Shown: positions 6,867 through 13,763 of the stretch, piece after piece
Layout of the letters: the number at the start of each line of letters is the position of its first letter
Position numbering within the stretch: position 1 is the first letter of the stretch
Assembly (NCBI GenBank): GCA_002408185.1
Contig: DHQV01000030.1
Location: forward strand, 73,656-87,418
From: Deltaproteobacteria bacterium UBA5329
GTDB taxonomy: Bacteria; Desulfobacterota; Syntrophorhabdia; Syntrophorhabdales; Syntrophorhabdaceae
Direction of reading: 5' to 3'
Length of the DNA: 13,763 bases
Program-made: the position numbers and the translations under genes
The notes under the pieces: model-generated
What the model saw: the letters and a program-made list of their open reading frames with translations, nothing else
Databases searched by the model: none
Told to the model about the DNA's origin: nothing

Positions 6867-8373
6867 GTCCCCGCGGAGAAATCCGGCCCTCGACATCATT
6901 CGAAAAGGCTCCATCATAACCATTATCACGCTTATATCGAGGCCGCTCGGATATGTGAGGGAGGCTATCCAGGCATATCTTTTCGGGGCGACGCTTCTCG
7001 TCGACGCCTTCATCGTCGCTTTTAATTTTCCGGAGCTGATCCAAACCCTGTTCTTCTCCGGCGCAACGAGCGCATTCCTGATCCCGGTGTGCACAAAATA
7101 TCTGAAAGATCACGAAGAGTATTCCCATATTTATTCTATATTCATAAATATCTCCATAATCCTGACCTTCTTCGTATCGCTGGTTTTCTTTTTATTCAGC
7201 GGTACGGTGGTCAGGTTTATCGCGCCGGGCTTCACTGCCGAAGCCAAGGCCATCACAAATAACCTTTTCATCATCATGATACCCGTTATAGCCTTTCATA
7301 CGATCCTTTCGGTCCAGAAGGCGTTTCTCAATGCCAGGGAACATTTTGCCGCGCCTGAATTATCCGGGATCCTGTGGAATATCCTGTTTATTGCGTCGGC
7401 ACTCATCCTGGGAAAAAGACTCGGGATCTACAGCCTCGCTATCGGTGTGACGGCCGGTTCGCTCCTGCAGATCGTCATGCAGTACCCGTACCTGAAAAGA
7501 CTGGGGGTCCGCTATCGCGTTACGCTCGACCTCAAGCATCCTGCCGTTGCCACTGCGAAGAGCTTATTTGCCGGGGCCCTGATCGCAACCTCCATCGTTC
7601 CTATCAACAGTTTTGTGGGCCGTATCATCGCATCGTACCTGCCCCACGGCGAGGTAGCGTCCCTTTCGTACGCGTTCAGGATCTTTATCCTGCCGTTCAG
7701 TCTTTTCGCTGTTCCGGTCTATACGGTCATGTTTTCCAAATTGTCACGGCTCTATCATGACAATGACATCAAGGATTTCAAGGCCCATATAGACAGTTCG
7801 ATGGTGATCGTCTGCATTACCCTGATACCGGCCACCATCCTCCTGTGCACGGTGGGCGACATTTGCGTGAAGGTCCTCTACCAGCGCGGCGCGTTCACGC
7901 CGGCCGATACTGCAATGACGAACAGGGCATTGTTCGGATACAGTGTGGGGCTTGTTTTCTACGCGCTTTCCATTTCTTTTGTACGGATATTCAATGCTAT
8001 GCACGATATGAAAACTCCTGCGTTGATCGGCCTTTCATCTATTGCCATCAATGCCATGATCGCGTCGATACTGATGGTCCCGTTCAAAAATCTCGGTATC
8101 GCGCTGGCGACATCGATCGTGTCGCTTTATAATTTCGCATTTCTTTATGTGGTCCTGAAACGTAAAACAGGCTACCGTACAGCCCGGTCCGCCACGAGAG
8201 ACATCATTAAATCGCTTTTGGCGGGGATATTGCTCGTTATCCTCATCGTGCTTGCACGCCGCCTGCTTCCGGAAGGCATCCTTATGACACTCACGGTAAG
8301 CGCCGTGCTTACAGCCATCATATACGGCCTTGCCTTTAAAAGTTATTACCTGAAACTTCTGCGCAGAAGATAG
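6847..8373 (+). CDS. murJ: MurJ/MviN-family lipid II flippase
   Basis: The 508-residue, very hydrophobic protein has the many membrane segments expected of the MOP-family MviN/MurJ exporter, which flips lipid II across the inner membrane for peptidoglycan synthesis. Residues matching E. coli R18, R24 and D39 are seen as R32, R38 and D53 (SRPLGYVRE and VDAFIVAF), and R278 (YAFRIFILP) matches R270. By contrast the E. coli R52, R53 and E57 positions read Q66, T67 and S71. The start is TTG 6847, 20 bases inside the sigma gene; no ATG or GTG lies between it and the first membrane segment. A weak purine stretch (AAGAGACGGA) precedes it. The gene stops with TAG. Substrate assignment is by family; a different polyprenyl-linked cargo is possible. 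Confidence 0.9.
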   Translation: MEQKAFESPRRNPALDIIRKGSIITIITLISRPLGYVREAIQAYLFGATLLVDAFIVAFNFPELIQTLFFSGATSAFLIPVCTKYLKDHEEYSHIYSIFINISIILTFFVSLVFFLFSGTVVRFIAPGFTAEAKAITNNLFIIMIPVIAFHTILSVQKAFLNAREHFAAPELSGILWNILFIASALILGKRLGIYSLAIGVTAGSLLQIVMQYPYLKRLGVRYRVTLDLKHPAVATAKSLFAGALIATSIVPINSFVGRIIASYLPHGEVASLSYAFRIFILPFSLFAVPVYTVMFSKLSRLYHDNDIKDFKAHIDSSMVIVCITLIPATILLCTVGDICVKVLYQRGAFTPADTAMTNRALFGYSVGLVFYALSISFVRIFNAMHDMKTPALIGLSSIAINAMIASILMVPFKNLGIALATSIVSLYNFAFLYVVLKRKTGYRTARSATRDIIKSLLAGILLVILIVLARRLLPEGILMTLTVSAVLTAIIYGLAFKSYYLKLLRRR

Positions 8374-8415
8374 GGAGAACACTGGGTATTCGCGGCTGTG
8401 CACAAAGGGGGTTTG

Positions 8416-8444
8416 TTGACTCACCGGTAATGCTGTGTTAGCAT
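8416..8444 (+). promoter_or_regulatory. Sigma70-type promoter for the GH13 gene
   Basis: TTGACT (8416-8421) and TAGCAT (8439-8444) are separated by exactly 17 bases; they match the -35 and -10 consensus at 5/6 and 4/6 positions. Transcription would start near 8451, only about six bases before the ATG at 8457, and no Shine-Dalgarno is present. Either the transcript is nearly leaderless or translation begins at a later ATG (8475 or 8478). Confidence 0.55.
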
Positions 8445-8456
8445 TTCGTTCTACCG

Positions 8457-11400
8457 ATGAGCGAAAATGAACGCATGATGAAAACAATCAGAGAATTCCA
8501 TGTATCGCGGCGGGCAAGGGATGCGTATCAATTCAGTGACACGCTGTTCACCCTGAGCGGCAATGTCGTGTTCGCCAATTTCCTCGCGGCGCGCAGCTTC
8601 GCCCAGAAAATGAACCGGAAAAAAGACCTGGTCCTTTATCCCGAAAGCGCCGTCCGGGCAGGAGCGCTCGTCGCCATGGGGCTCATCGATGAGATCCTGC
8701 ACTATGTCGTCAGTGTTTATGCCGATGCGGCGGAGAAGAACGTAATGGAGCGCGCCCTGGCGCACCTGGAATCGAAACTCGGGCGCGAAGAAACAGAAAG
8801 GGTCCTCCGGCAATTCACCGATGAATTCCCTCCGGTCGCCGCATACCAGAGAACGCTGACCGTGGAGCAATACCTGGGCGGCGAGACCGAAGGGGCCCAG
8901 AACCGACAGATTTCGCTCGAGGAGATGCTCCTTTTATGGCTTGCCAACATGAACCCGGCATTCCACCCGTTCCTCGAGCTGTTTGACGATTCATCGTTAA
9001 AAAAGGACACCGCGTACCTCAAGGCCATCGCCGAGTTACGCGCATTTTTCGATCACGAGCCGTCCTTCGGGCCCGATGGCCAGAACATTATCGACATGCT
9101 TCGAAGCCCCGCCATTGCCGTACCCTATTCCCTCTCAGGCCAACTTGAATTCATCATGGAACGCTGGGGATATCTCCTTGGCACGCGGTTCATATCCAGA
9201 ATGCTCAAAAGCCTCGACCTTTTCAAGGAAGAGGAGAAGATGCCGTTTCTGGGACCGGGCAAGGCAGAAATATATCGTTACACAGGCCTCGAATTCGAGC
9301 CCGAGAAGTTCAGCGCGGATAAAGACTGGATGCCCAGGCTCATCCTCATTGCCAAGAATGTCTATGTCTGGCTCGACCAATTGTCGAAGACATATGGCCG
9401 TTCCATAACAAAGCTTCATGAAATACCTGACGAGGAACTGGATACCTTGCGCAGACGCGGTTTTACCGGAATATGGCTCATAGGCGTCTGGGAACGAAGT
9501 GCTGCCTCCCAGTGGATAAAGCAGATGTGCGGCAATCCTGAAGCGGTCCCATCGGCCTATTCGCTTCATGATTATATAATCGCCGAAGACCTGGGCGGCG
9601 AGGGAGCCTTTCTCGAGCTCAAGGAGCGCGCGACGCGAAGGGGCATCCGGCTTGCGAGCGACATGGTCCCGAATCATGTGGGTATATATTCACGATGGAT
9701 GATAGAACATCCGGACTGGTTCGTCAGCATAGATCACAATCCCTATCCCTGGTATACCTACGGCGGGCCGAACCTCTCGCATGACGACCGCGTCTCGATC
9801 CAGATAGAGGATCATTATTATGACCGTACCGACGCGGCGGTGGTGTTCAAGCGCCACGATAACTGGACCGGCAGCGAAAAATTCATTTACCATGGCAATG
9901 ACGGGACAAGTATGCCGTGGAATGATACCGCCCAGCTCAATTACCTTAAGCCGGAAGTCAGGGAAGCGATGATCCGCACCATTATTCACGTGGCCGGAAA
10001 ATTCCCCGTCATCCGTTTCGACGCCGCGATGACCCTCACCAAAAAACATTTTCAGAGGCTGTGGTTCCCGGAACCGGGCACCGGCGGAGCTATTCCCACC
10101 CGGGTAGAGCATAGCCTGAGCTACGATGATTTCTCCAAGGCCATGCCGAACGAATTCTGGCGGGAGGTCGTTGACCGTGTTGCGGTCGAGGCCCCGGATA
10201 CCCTTCTGCTTGCGGAAGCCTTCTGGCTACTCGAAGGGTATTTTGTCCGGACCCTCGGAATGCACCGTGTATACAACAGCGCTTTTATGAACATGCTTCG
10301 CGACGAGGAAAATTCCAAATACCGGCTCGTCATGAAGAATACGATGGAATTCGATCCCCAGATATTGCGCCGCTTCGTAAATTTCATGAACAACCCCGAC
10401 GAAAGGACGGCCGTCGATCAATTCGGGACGGGAGACAAATACTTTGGAATCTGCACAATGATGGCGACCATGCCGGGGCTGCCCATGTTCGGTCATGGTC
10501 AGATAGAGGGTTACGCCGAAAAATACGGCATGGAATACCGGCGTGCATATTGGGACGAGACGCCGAACCAATACCTGGTGGAACGTCACGAGCGCGAGAT
10601 ATCCCCACTCCTTCACAAAAGGCACCTTTTTGCCGACGTGGAGAATTTCCTCCTCTATGATTTCTTCACACCGGAAGGACACGTAAACGAAGACGTCTTC
10701 GCATATTCCAATCGGTACGGCGATGCAAGGACGTTGTTCATTTTTAACAACAGGTATGCGACAGCCCGGGGGTGGATCCGAACATCAGTAGCCTTCTCCG
10801 TCAAGGACGGCCCTGGCGAAAACCGTCGCCTTGTTCAGAAAAGCCTGAAGGATGGCCTTGACCTCAACAGTAGTGGAGGATATTACACGATATTCAGAGA
10901 CCACGGATCGAACCTGGAATACATCAGGGAAAACCGGGAACTGTCGGAGCAGGGGCTTTTCGCAGAACTGCATGCGTATCAATATCACGTGCTTCTCGAT
11001 TTCCGCCAGGTCCGGGATACCGAGTTCAACCATTACGGGCAGATCTGCAGCTACTTGAACGGCAGGGGCGTACCGAGCATTGACGACACGGTGCGCGAGA
11101 TATTCCTTCAGCCCATACACCAGAGTTTCAGGGAACTCGTCCATCCTGCGTTCTTCAGGCATATTCTCGCGAACCACAGGGATATCATGAACCGCGAGGC
11201 GCTTTTGGTTCCCGACACTCTCGTCAACGAGGCGAGTACAAAAATCTTCAACGTCCTGCGGGAGATCAGGACATATCTGGGCTCTTCGCAGAATGAGACC
11301 AACATTGTCGAAGAGGTGAAACGAAAATTCACCGTATTGATCCAGTCCCATCCCTTCGTGCAGGATATTGTCGGTGGCAGAAGCGACCTCTATGCCCTGT

Positions 11401-11987
11401 TATCCCGGGAACTGTCGGCTTCTCATCTGGCATGGCTTTTTGTCCATGGCCTCGGCGGCCTTGTCGATGGGGAGGGCGTTCGTGAAGAGATAAGCCGAAG
11501 CTGGATCGACGAATGGCTCTTCGGCAGGATCATAGGCGAAACTTTGAAGGACCTAGGATATGACGATAAAGATATCCACGGCGCCCAGCTCCTTATCAAG
11601 ATATTTACGTCCCATCAGGACTGGTGCAAAGAAAGAGACCCGCGTGCAATTCTCGATTCATTCATGGGCGATGGAGACGTCCAGTTCTTCCTCGAGGTCA
11701 ATCGTTACCAGGGTATCCTGTGGTTCAGCAAAGAGGCATTCGAAGAGGTGATTGCCTGGATGTATTTCACCGGCGGTGTCTCGATAATGTCGCAAAAAGA
11801 TGGCGAAGAGAAAGACAGGATTCGGGATCTTAAGAGGTGCTTCTCCATGATCGAGTTCCTGCATCGCGCCTCCCTGTCCTCCGGTTATCAATTGGAAAAG
11901 TTGATCGACATAATCCAGGAGGCAAACAGGGCCGCAATGGAGAGAGCGCGGACGGCAGGCAGACCGCTGAAAGACGACACTACGTAG
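8457..11987 (+). CDS. Very long GH13 (alpha-amylase family) glycoside hydrolase/transferase
   Basis: The protein has 1176 residues and no signal peptide or membrane segment, so it is probably cytoplasmic. A GH13 barrel spans roughly residues 330-700: DMVPNH (402-407, region I), LNYLKPEVRE (494-503, region V-like), VIRFDAA with nucleophile D522 (region II), LLLAEAFW with acid/base E587 (region III), and NFMNNPDE with D648 (region IV). The third catalytic Asp is present, but the usual NHD reads NPD. About 330 residues before the barrel and about 400 after it, both apparently helical, match nothing I can name. The activity is therefore an alpha-glucan hydrolase or transglycosylase of unknown specificity. 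No glycogen genes are adjacent. It appears to be a single-gene unit with its own promoter and ends in TAG. Confidence 0.85.
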   Translation: MSENERMMKTIREFHVSRRARDAYQFSDTLFTLSGNVVFANFLAARSFAQKMNRKKDLVLYPESAVRAGALVAMGLIDEILHYVVSVYADAAEKNVMERALAHLESKLGREETERVLRQFTDEFPPVAAYQRTLTVEQYLGGETEGAQNRQISLEEMLLLWLANMNPAFHPFLELFDDSSLKKDTAYLKAIAELRAFFDHEPSFGPDGQNIIDMLRSPAIAVPYSLSGQLEFIMERWGYLLGTRFISRMLKSLDLFKEEEKMPFLGPGKAEIYRYTGLEFEPEKFSADKDWMPRLILIAKNVYVWLDQLSKTYGRSITKLHEIPDEELDTLRRRGFTGIWLIGVWERSAASQWIKQMCGNPEAVPSAYSLHDYIIAEDLGGEGAFLELKERATRRGIRLASDMVPNHVGIYSRWMIEHPDWFVSIDHNPYPWYTYGGPNLSHDDRVSIQIEDHYYDRTDAAVVFKRHDNWTGSEKFIYHGNDGTSMPWNDTAQLNYLKPEVREAMIRTIIHVAGKFPVIRFDAAMTLTKKHFQRLWFPEPGTGGAIPTRVEHSLSYDDFSKAMPNEFWREVVDRVAVEAPDTLLLAEAFWLLEGYFVRTLGMHRVYNSAFMNMLRDEENSKYRLVMKNTMEFDPQILRRFVNFMNNPDERTAVDQFGTGDKYFGICTMMATMPGLPMFGHGQIEGYAEKYGMEYRRAYWDETPNQYLVERHEREISPLLHKRHLFADVENFLLYDFFTPEGHVNEDVFAYSNRYGDARTLFIFNNRYATARGWIRTSVAFSVKDGPGENRRLVQKSLKDGLDLNSSGGYYTIFRDHGSNLEYIRENRELSEQGLFAELHAYQYHVLLDFRQVRDTEFNHYGQICSYLNGRGVPSIDDTVREIFLQPIHQSFRELVHPAFFRHILANHRDIMNREALLVPDTLVNEASTKIFNVLREIRTYLGSSQNETNIVEEVKRKFTVLIQSHPFVQDIVGGRSDLYALLSRELSASHLAWLFVHGLGGLVDGEGVREEISRSWIDEWLFGRIIGETLKDLGYDDKDIHGAQLLIKIFTSHQDWCKERDPRAILDSFMGDGDVQFFLEVNRYQGILWFSKEAFEEVIAWMYFTGGVSIMSQKDGEEKDRIRDLKRCFSMIEFLHRASLSSGYQLEKLIDIIQEANRAAMERARTAGRPLKDDTT

Positions 11988-12138
11988 AGACCCGGGCATG
12001 GGGGCTGCGCCGGAAGAAACCATCCTCCGCCATCCCGGCCTCCGGAGGCTGTGTCACAATTATTTTCTCACACACTATTGAGCGGGATTCAGTTTTATCC
12101 GTCGCCCCGGACTTGATCCGGGACCCCAAGGTTTTAAA
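11988..12138. other. Spacer between GH13 gene and IS element, with palindromes
   Basis: No coding sequence is seen. GCCTCCGGAGGC (12038-12049) is a perfect 12-base palindrome. CCCGGA at 12106-12111 pairs with TCCGGG at 12117-12122 around CTTGA; this resembles the hairpin after serS in layout (GTC, CGG arm, CTTG loop, CCGG arm). TGTGT (12050-12054) can pair with ACACA just downstream. No clear intrinsic terminator with a T-run was found for the GH13 gene. Confidence 0.5.
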
Positions 12139-12159
12139 GTTTCTGCACTGTTGCGGATA
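12139..12159. repeat. Candidate left terminal inverted repeat of the IS
   Basis: The 21 bases start GTTTCTG and end GGATA. They match the reverse complement of 13725-13745 at 14 of 21 positions, including the outer seven and inner five without a gap. It lies about 55 bases past the transposase stop, as expected for an IS end. Confidence 0.5.
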
Positions 12160-12214
12160 GCTTTTGCCGGAACGATAGATATTTGCCGTGCAGAACAGGG
12201 AAACCCGGTCCCTG

Positions 12215-13619
12215 TTACGCCGGTGCCATCCGCATCGATCTGAACGCACCTATCAATTTCTTCACCCCCGGGATGTCGGTCACCCGGGTCAGGTTAAAGC
12301 GCAGCGCCAGGATCGAGACCTCTGCTGCCGCGCCTCCGGTACCCCTTAAGAGAAAGGGGCCGGTCTTGAGGTTCCTCTTTGTGCGGCCGAAGAAGAGCTC
12401 GATTTTCGTCTTCCTGCGTTTATAGATGATCCGGGACGACTCTTCGCTGTACCTCGTCTCGAGCTTCAACCTCACCGCCTCGCTGCGCAGCCTGATAATG
12501 ACCGGGGTGATTTTGTGCACTGCCCGAAGTGAGGGGCACCTGCGGCAGGCGTTGCTGTTCTCCATGCGGTACCGGCGCTTGCCCCTTTTCTGCGTGAAGC
12601 TGAACCGTAATCTGTGTCCTTCGGGGCATGTGTACGTGTCGGTACCAGCGTAACAGACAAACCTTCTCTTGTCGAAAGGGTAATCTTTGGGATGATGCAG
12701 GGCCTGCTTCCGGGAGGGGGCGATGACGGTGATCTCCTTCCCGAGTTCCCCGGCATCCCCACAGGCAGCCTCGCAGGGAGAACCCGGCACATCGTTCGCC
12801 TGGTCGACCTGCCGGGCGAACTGTTTTGCGTCGTTCGTTTCACGCACCGGCTCCGCGTGGACGACAAGGCCGTTGTCGTCATCGGCGACCCCATGGACGT
12901 TCTAGGATGCGTGGCTGTCCCGGGGGCTTCGCATGATGGCGCAGCCCGGGTCCGTCGTGTTGATGCTTTTATCGTCCGGGAACGCGGACAGGGTCTCGCG
13001 GATGCGCTGCCGCAGAGTCTGCTTGCGGACGAGCTGTTTATCGACCCTGGCCCGGGAGCCCCGGACCCTTTCACTTTTATCCACCTCTTCGCACCCGTCG
13101 GCGAGTTCTTTTATCCTGTCATCCATCCGGGCAAGGAGTTTTCTCTAGCTGCAGTCTCTTGCGGGTCTTTTCCCTGCAGGCATTGCCCTGCTCTTCGTCC
13201 CGTCAACAAAGAGGACGTTCCCCTTTACGAGGTCAAGTCCCATGCACATCTTGACGGACTCGCGGAAGATCTTCTTGAGGACACCCTTGTTCCTTCTCCT
13301 GGGCCCGGCTATCGTCTTGTGGCCGGGCTTCAATCCCCCGGTGAGCCGGGTTCGGGTCATGTTGTTGTGGCACTCCCGCTCTATCCTGCGGGAGCCCTTC
13401 ACCCCGTACGAACAGCTGAAGACAAGGAGCCTGAACATGGCCTTCGGATCGTATTCGGGGTCGCCCACTTTGTCGGGGTCCATCTATATGCCGAGTTCCG
13501 CAAAGTCGAGGGACTCGATGAACTCGTCATAGACCCTGACGGGTCCCCGGGAACGAACTCCTCGATGCCCTGCGGTATGTGAGGCTCATCTGGTAACGGT
13601 CGCTGTATCTGTATGCCAT
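12215..13619 (-). pseudogene. IS1182-family transposase, disrupted by frameshifts and amber stops
   Basis: The N-terminus from ATG at 13619 reads MAYRYSDRYQMSL; an in-frame ATG at 13649 is also possible. The frame changes at about 13576-13580 to give PQGIEEFVPGD and again at about 13543-13546 to give PVRVYDEFIESLDFAELGI. From there one frame runs to the TAA at 12215-12217 but is cut by TAG at 13484-13486, 13145-13147 and 12902-12904. Family hallmarks include PEYDPKAMFRLL, RRIERECHNN, LTGGLKPGHKTIA, LFVDGTKSRA (first catalytic Asp), VVHAEPV, the CPEGHRL zinc-like stretch and ELFFGRTKRN with the conserved Glu. The usual AD-x-GY block carrying the second Asp is not recognisable near CGDAGELGK, suggesting an internal deletion. 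It should be inactive unless stops and shifts are bypassed. Confidence 0.88.
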
Positions 13620-13724
13620 ATCGGGTCTCTCGTTGGCATTCTTTACCATACGGACCGGATATATACACTAAAATACATATGCTATGCCATTAATAACATA
13701 ATTCTAATACGCCACGAATACCTT
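13620..13724. other. AT-rich upstream region of the transposase inside the IS
   Basis: The stretch between the transposase start and the right inverted repeat is clearly richer in A and T than the rest of the element, as is common for IS promoter regions. I found no convincing -35/-10 pair on the minus strand and no other gene. Confidence 0.4.
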
Positions 13725-13745
13725 TATCCCCTGAAAGACAGAAAC
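13725..13745. repeat. Candidate right terminal inverted repeat of the IS
   Basis: This is the partner of 12139-12159. On the minus strand it begins GTTTCTG and ends GGGGATA, with 14 of 21 positions identical to the left repeat. The bases beyond it (CTGGGCCCCGGCCTTCG to the window end) look like the first half of another intergenic palindrome. Confidence 0.5.
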
Positions 13746-13763
13746 ACTGGGCCCCGGCCTTCG

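Larger units (their letters stand above)
12139..13745 (-). mobile_element. IS1182-family insertion sequence, decayed
   Basis: An element of about 1607 bp is proposed from the broken IS1182-type transposase on the minus strand and a pair of candidate terminal inverted repeats. The size lies in the usual range for this family. No target-site duplication is visible: the flanks read TAAA on the left and ACTG on the right. The identity of the transposase is firm; the exact ends are inference. Confidence 0.75.

Noticed and set aside
8035..8870. Minus-strand open frames opposite the end of murJ and the start of the GH13 gene
   Set aside because: They lie wholly opposite confidently identified genes and the spacer between them, show no domain or start signal, and are typical shadows.
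12614..13582. 322-residue open frame on the plus strand across the IS
   Set aside because: It is antisense to the IS1182 transposase, whose minus-strand translation carries clear family motifs. Its length reflects high GC with few stops in the opposite frame, and its sequence is Gly/Pro/Val-rich with no domain.
12215..13619. Genome-wide reassignment of TAG to a sense codon
   Set aside because: Two solid genes here (murJ and the GH13 gene) end with TAG, and frameshifts in the same transposase point to ordinary decay. Only the weaker readthrough question is kept as a finding.
1..13763. CRISPR array, tRNA, rRNA, prophage or defence system
   Set aside because: I found no regularly spaced repeats, no cloverleaf-like sequence, and no phage or defence gene families in any part of the window.

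Overview
The window is an ordinary-looking bacterial chromosome segment of moderate to high GC, followed by one decayed insertion sequence. The gene set points to a Gram-negative, probably deltaproteobacterial (Desulfobacterota) or similar anaerobe: a stationary-phase-type sigma factor directly behind pcm, an AddB-type nuclease with Fe-S cysteines, a GerMN-domain membrane protein, and a very long GH13 protein. This placement is inference from gene content and style; no rRNA or other decisive marker is present.

Layout. Positions 1-1065 hold the C-terminal part of an AddB/RecB-like nuclease-helicase subunit that starts outside the window. A 132-base spacer (1066-1197) contains inverted copies of a short GGCTAAA/TTTAGCC repeat. 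Next is a tight plus-strand cluster: tatD (1198), a cysteine hydrolase of the isochorismatase family (1978), a membrane-anchored GerMN protein (2541) and serS (3120-4391), with gaps or overlaps of only a few bases. A 164-base spacer with a 13-bp perfect hairpin separates this from a second translationally coupled cluster: proC (4556), pcm (5353), an RpoS-like sigma factor (5991) and murJ/mviN (6847-8373). Every junction in this second cluster overlaps. A good sigma70-type promoter then leads into a 1176-residue GH13-family protein (8457-11987).

The right end (about 12139-13745) is an IS1182-family insertion sequence on the minus strand. Its transposase gene is broken by two frameshifts and three in-frame stops, all TAG. 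Candidate imperfect terminal inverted repeats bound it at 12139-12159 and 13725-13745, giving an element of about 1.6 kb. Long plus-strand open frames across it are antisense shadows.

The conserved genes do separate housekeeping jobs: DNA repair, tRNA charging, proline synthesis, protein repair, stress transcription and lipid II export. The pcm-sigma pairing suggests a stationary-phase theme for the middle cluster. I saw no CRISPR array, defence island, phage gene, tRNA or rRNA, and I do not claim a new multi-gene system. The points most worth checking are the architecture of the 1176-aa GH13 protein and its near-leaderless start, a MurJ homologue missing charged residues known from E. coli MurJ, and the all-amber stops in the IS relic.
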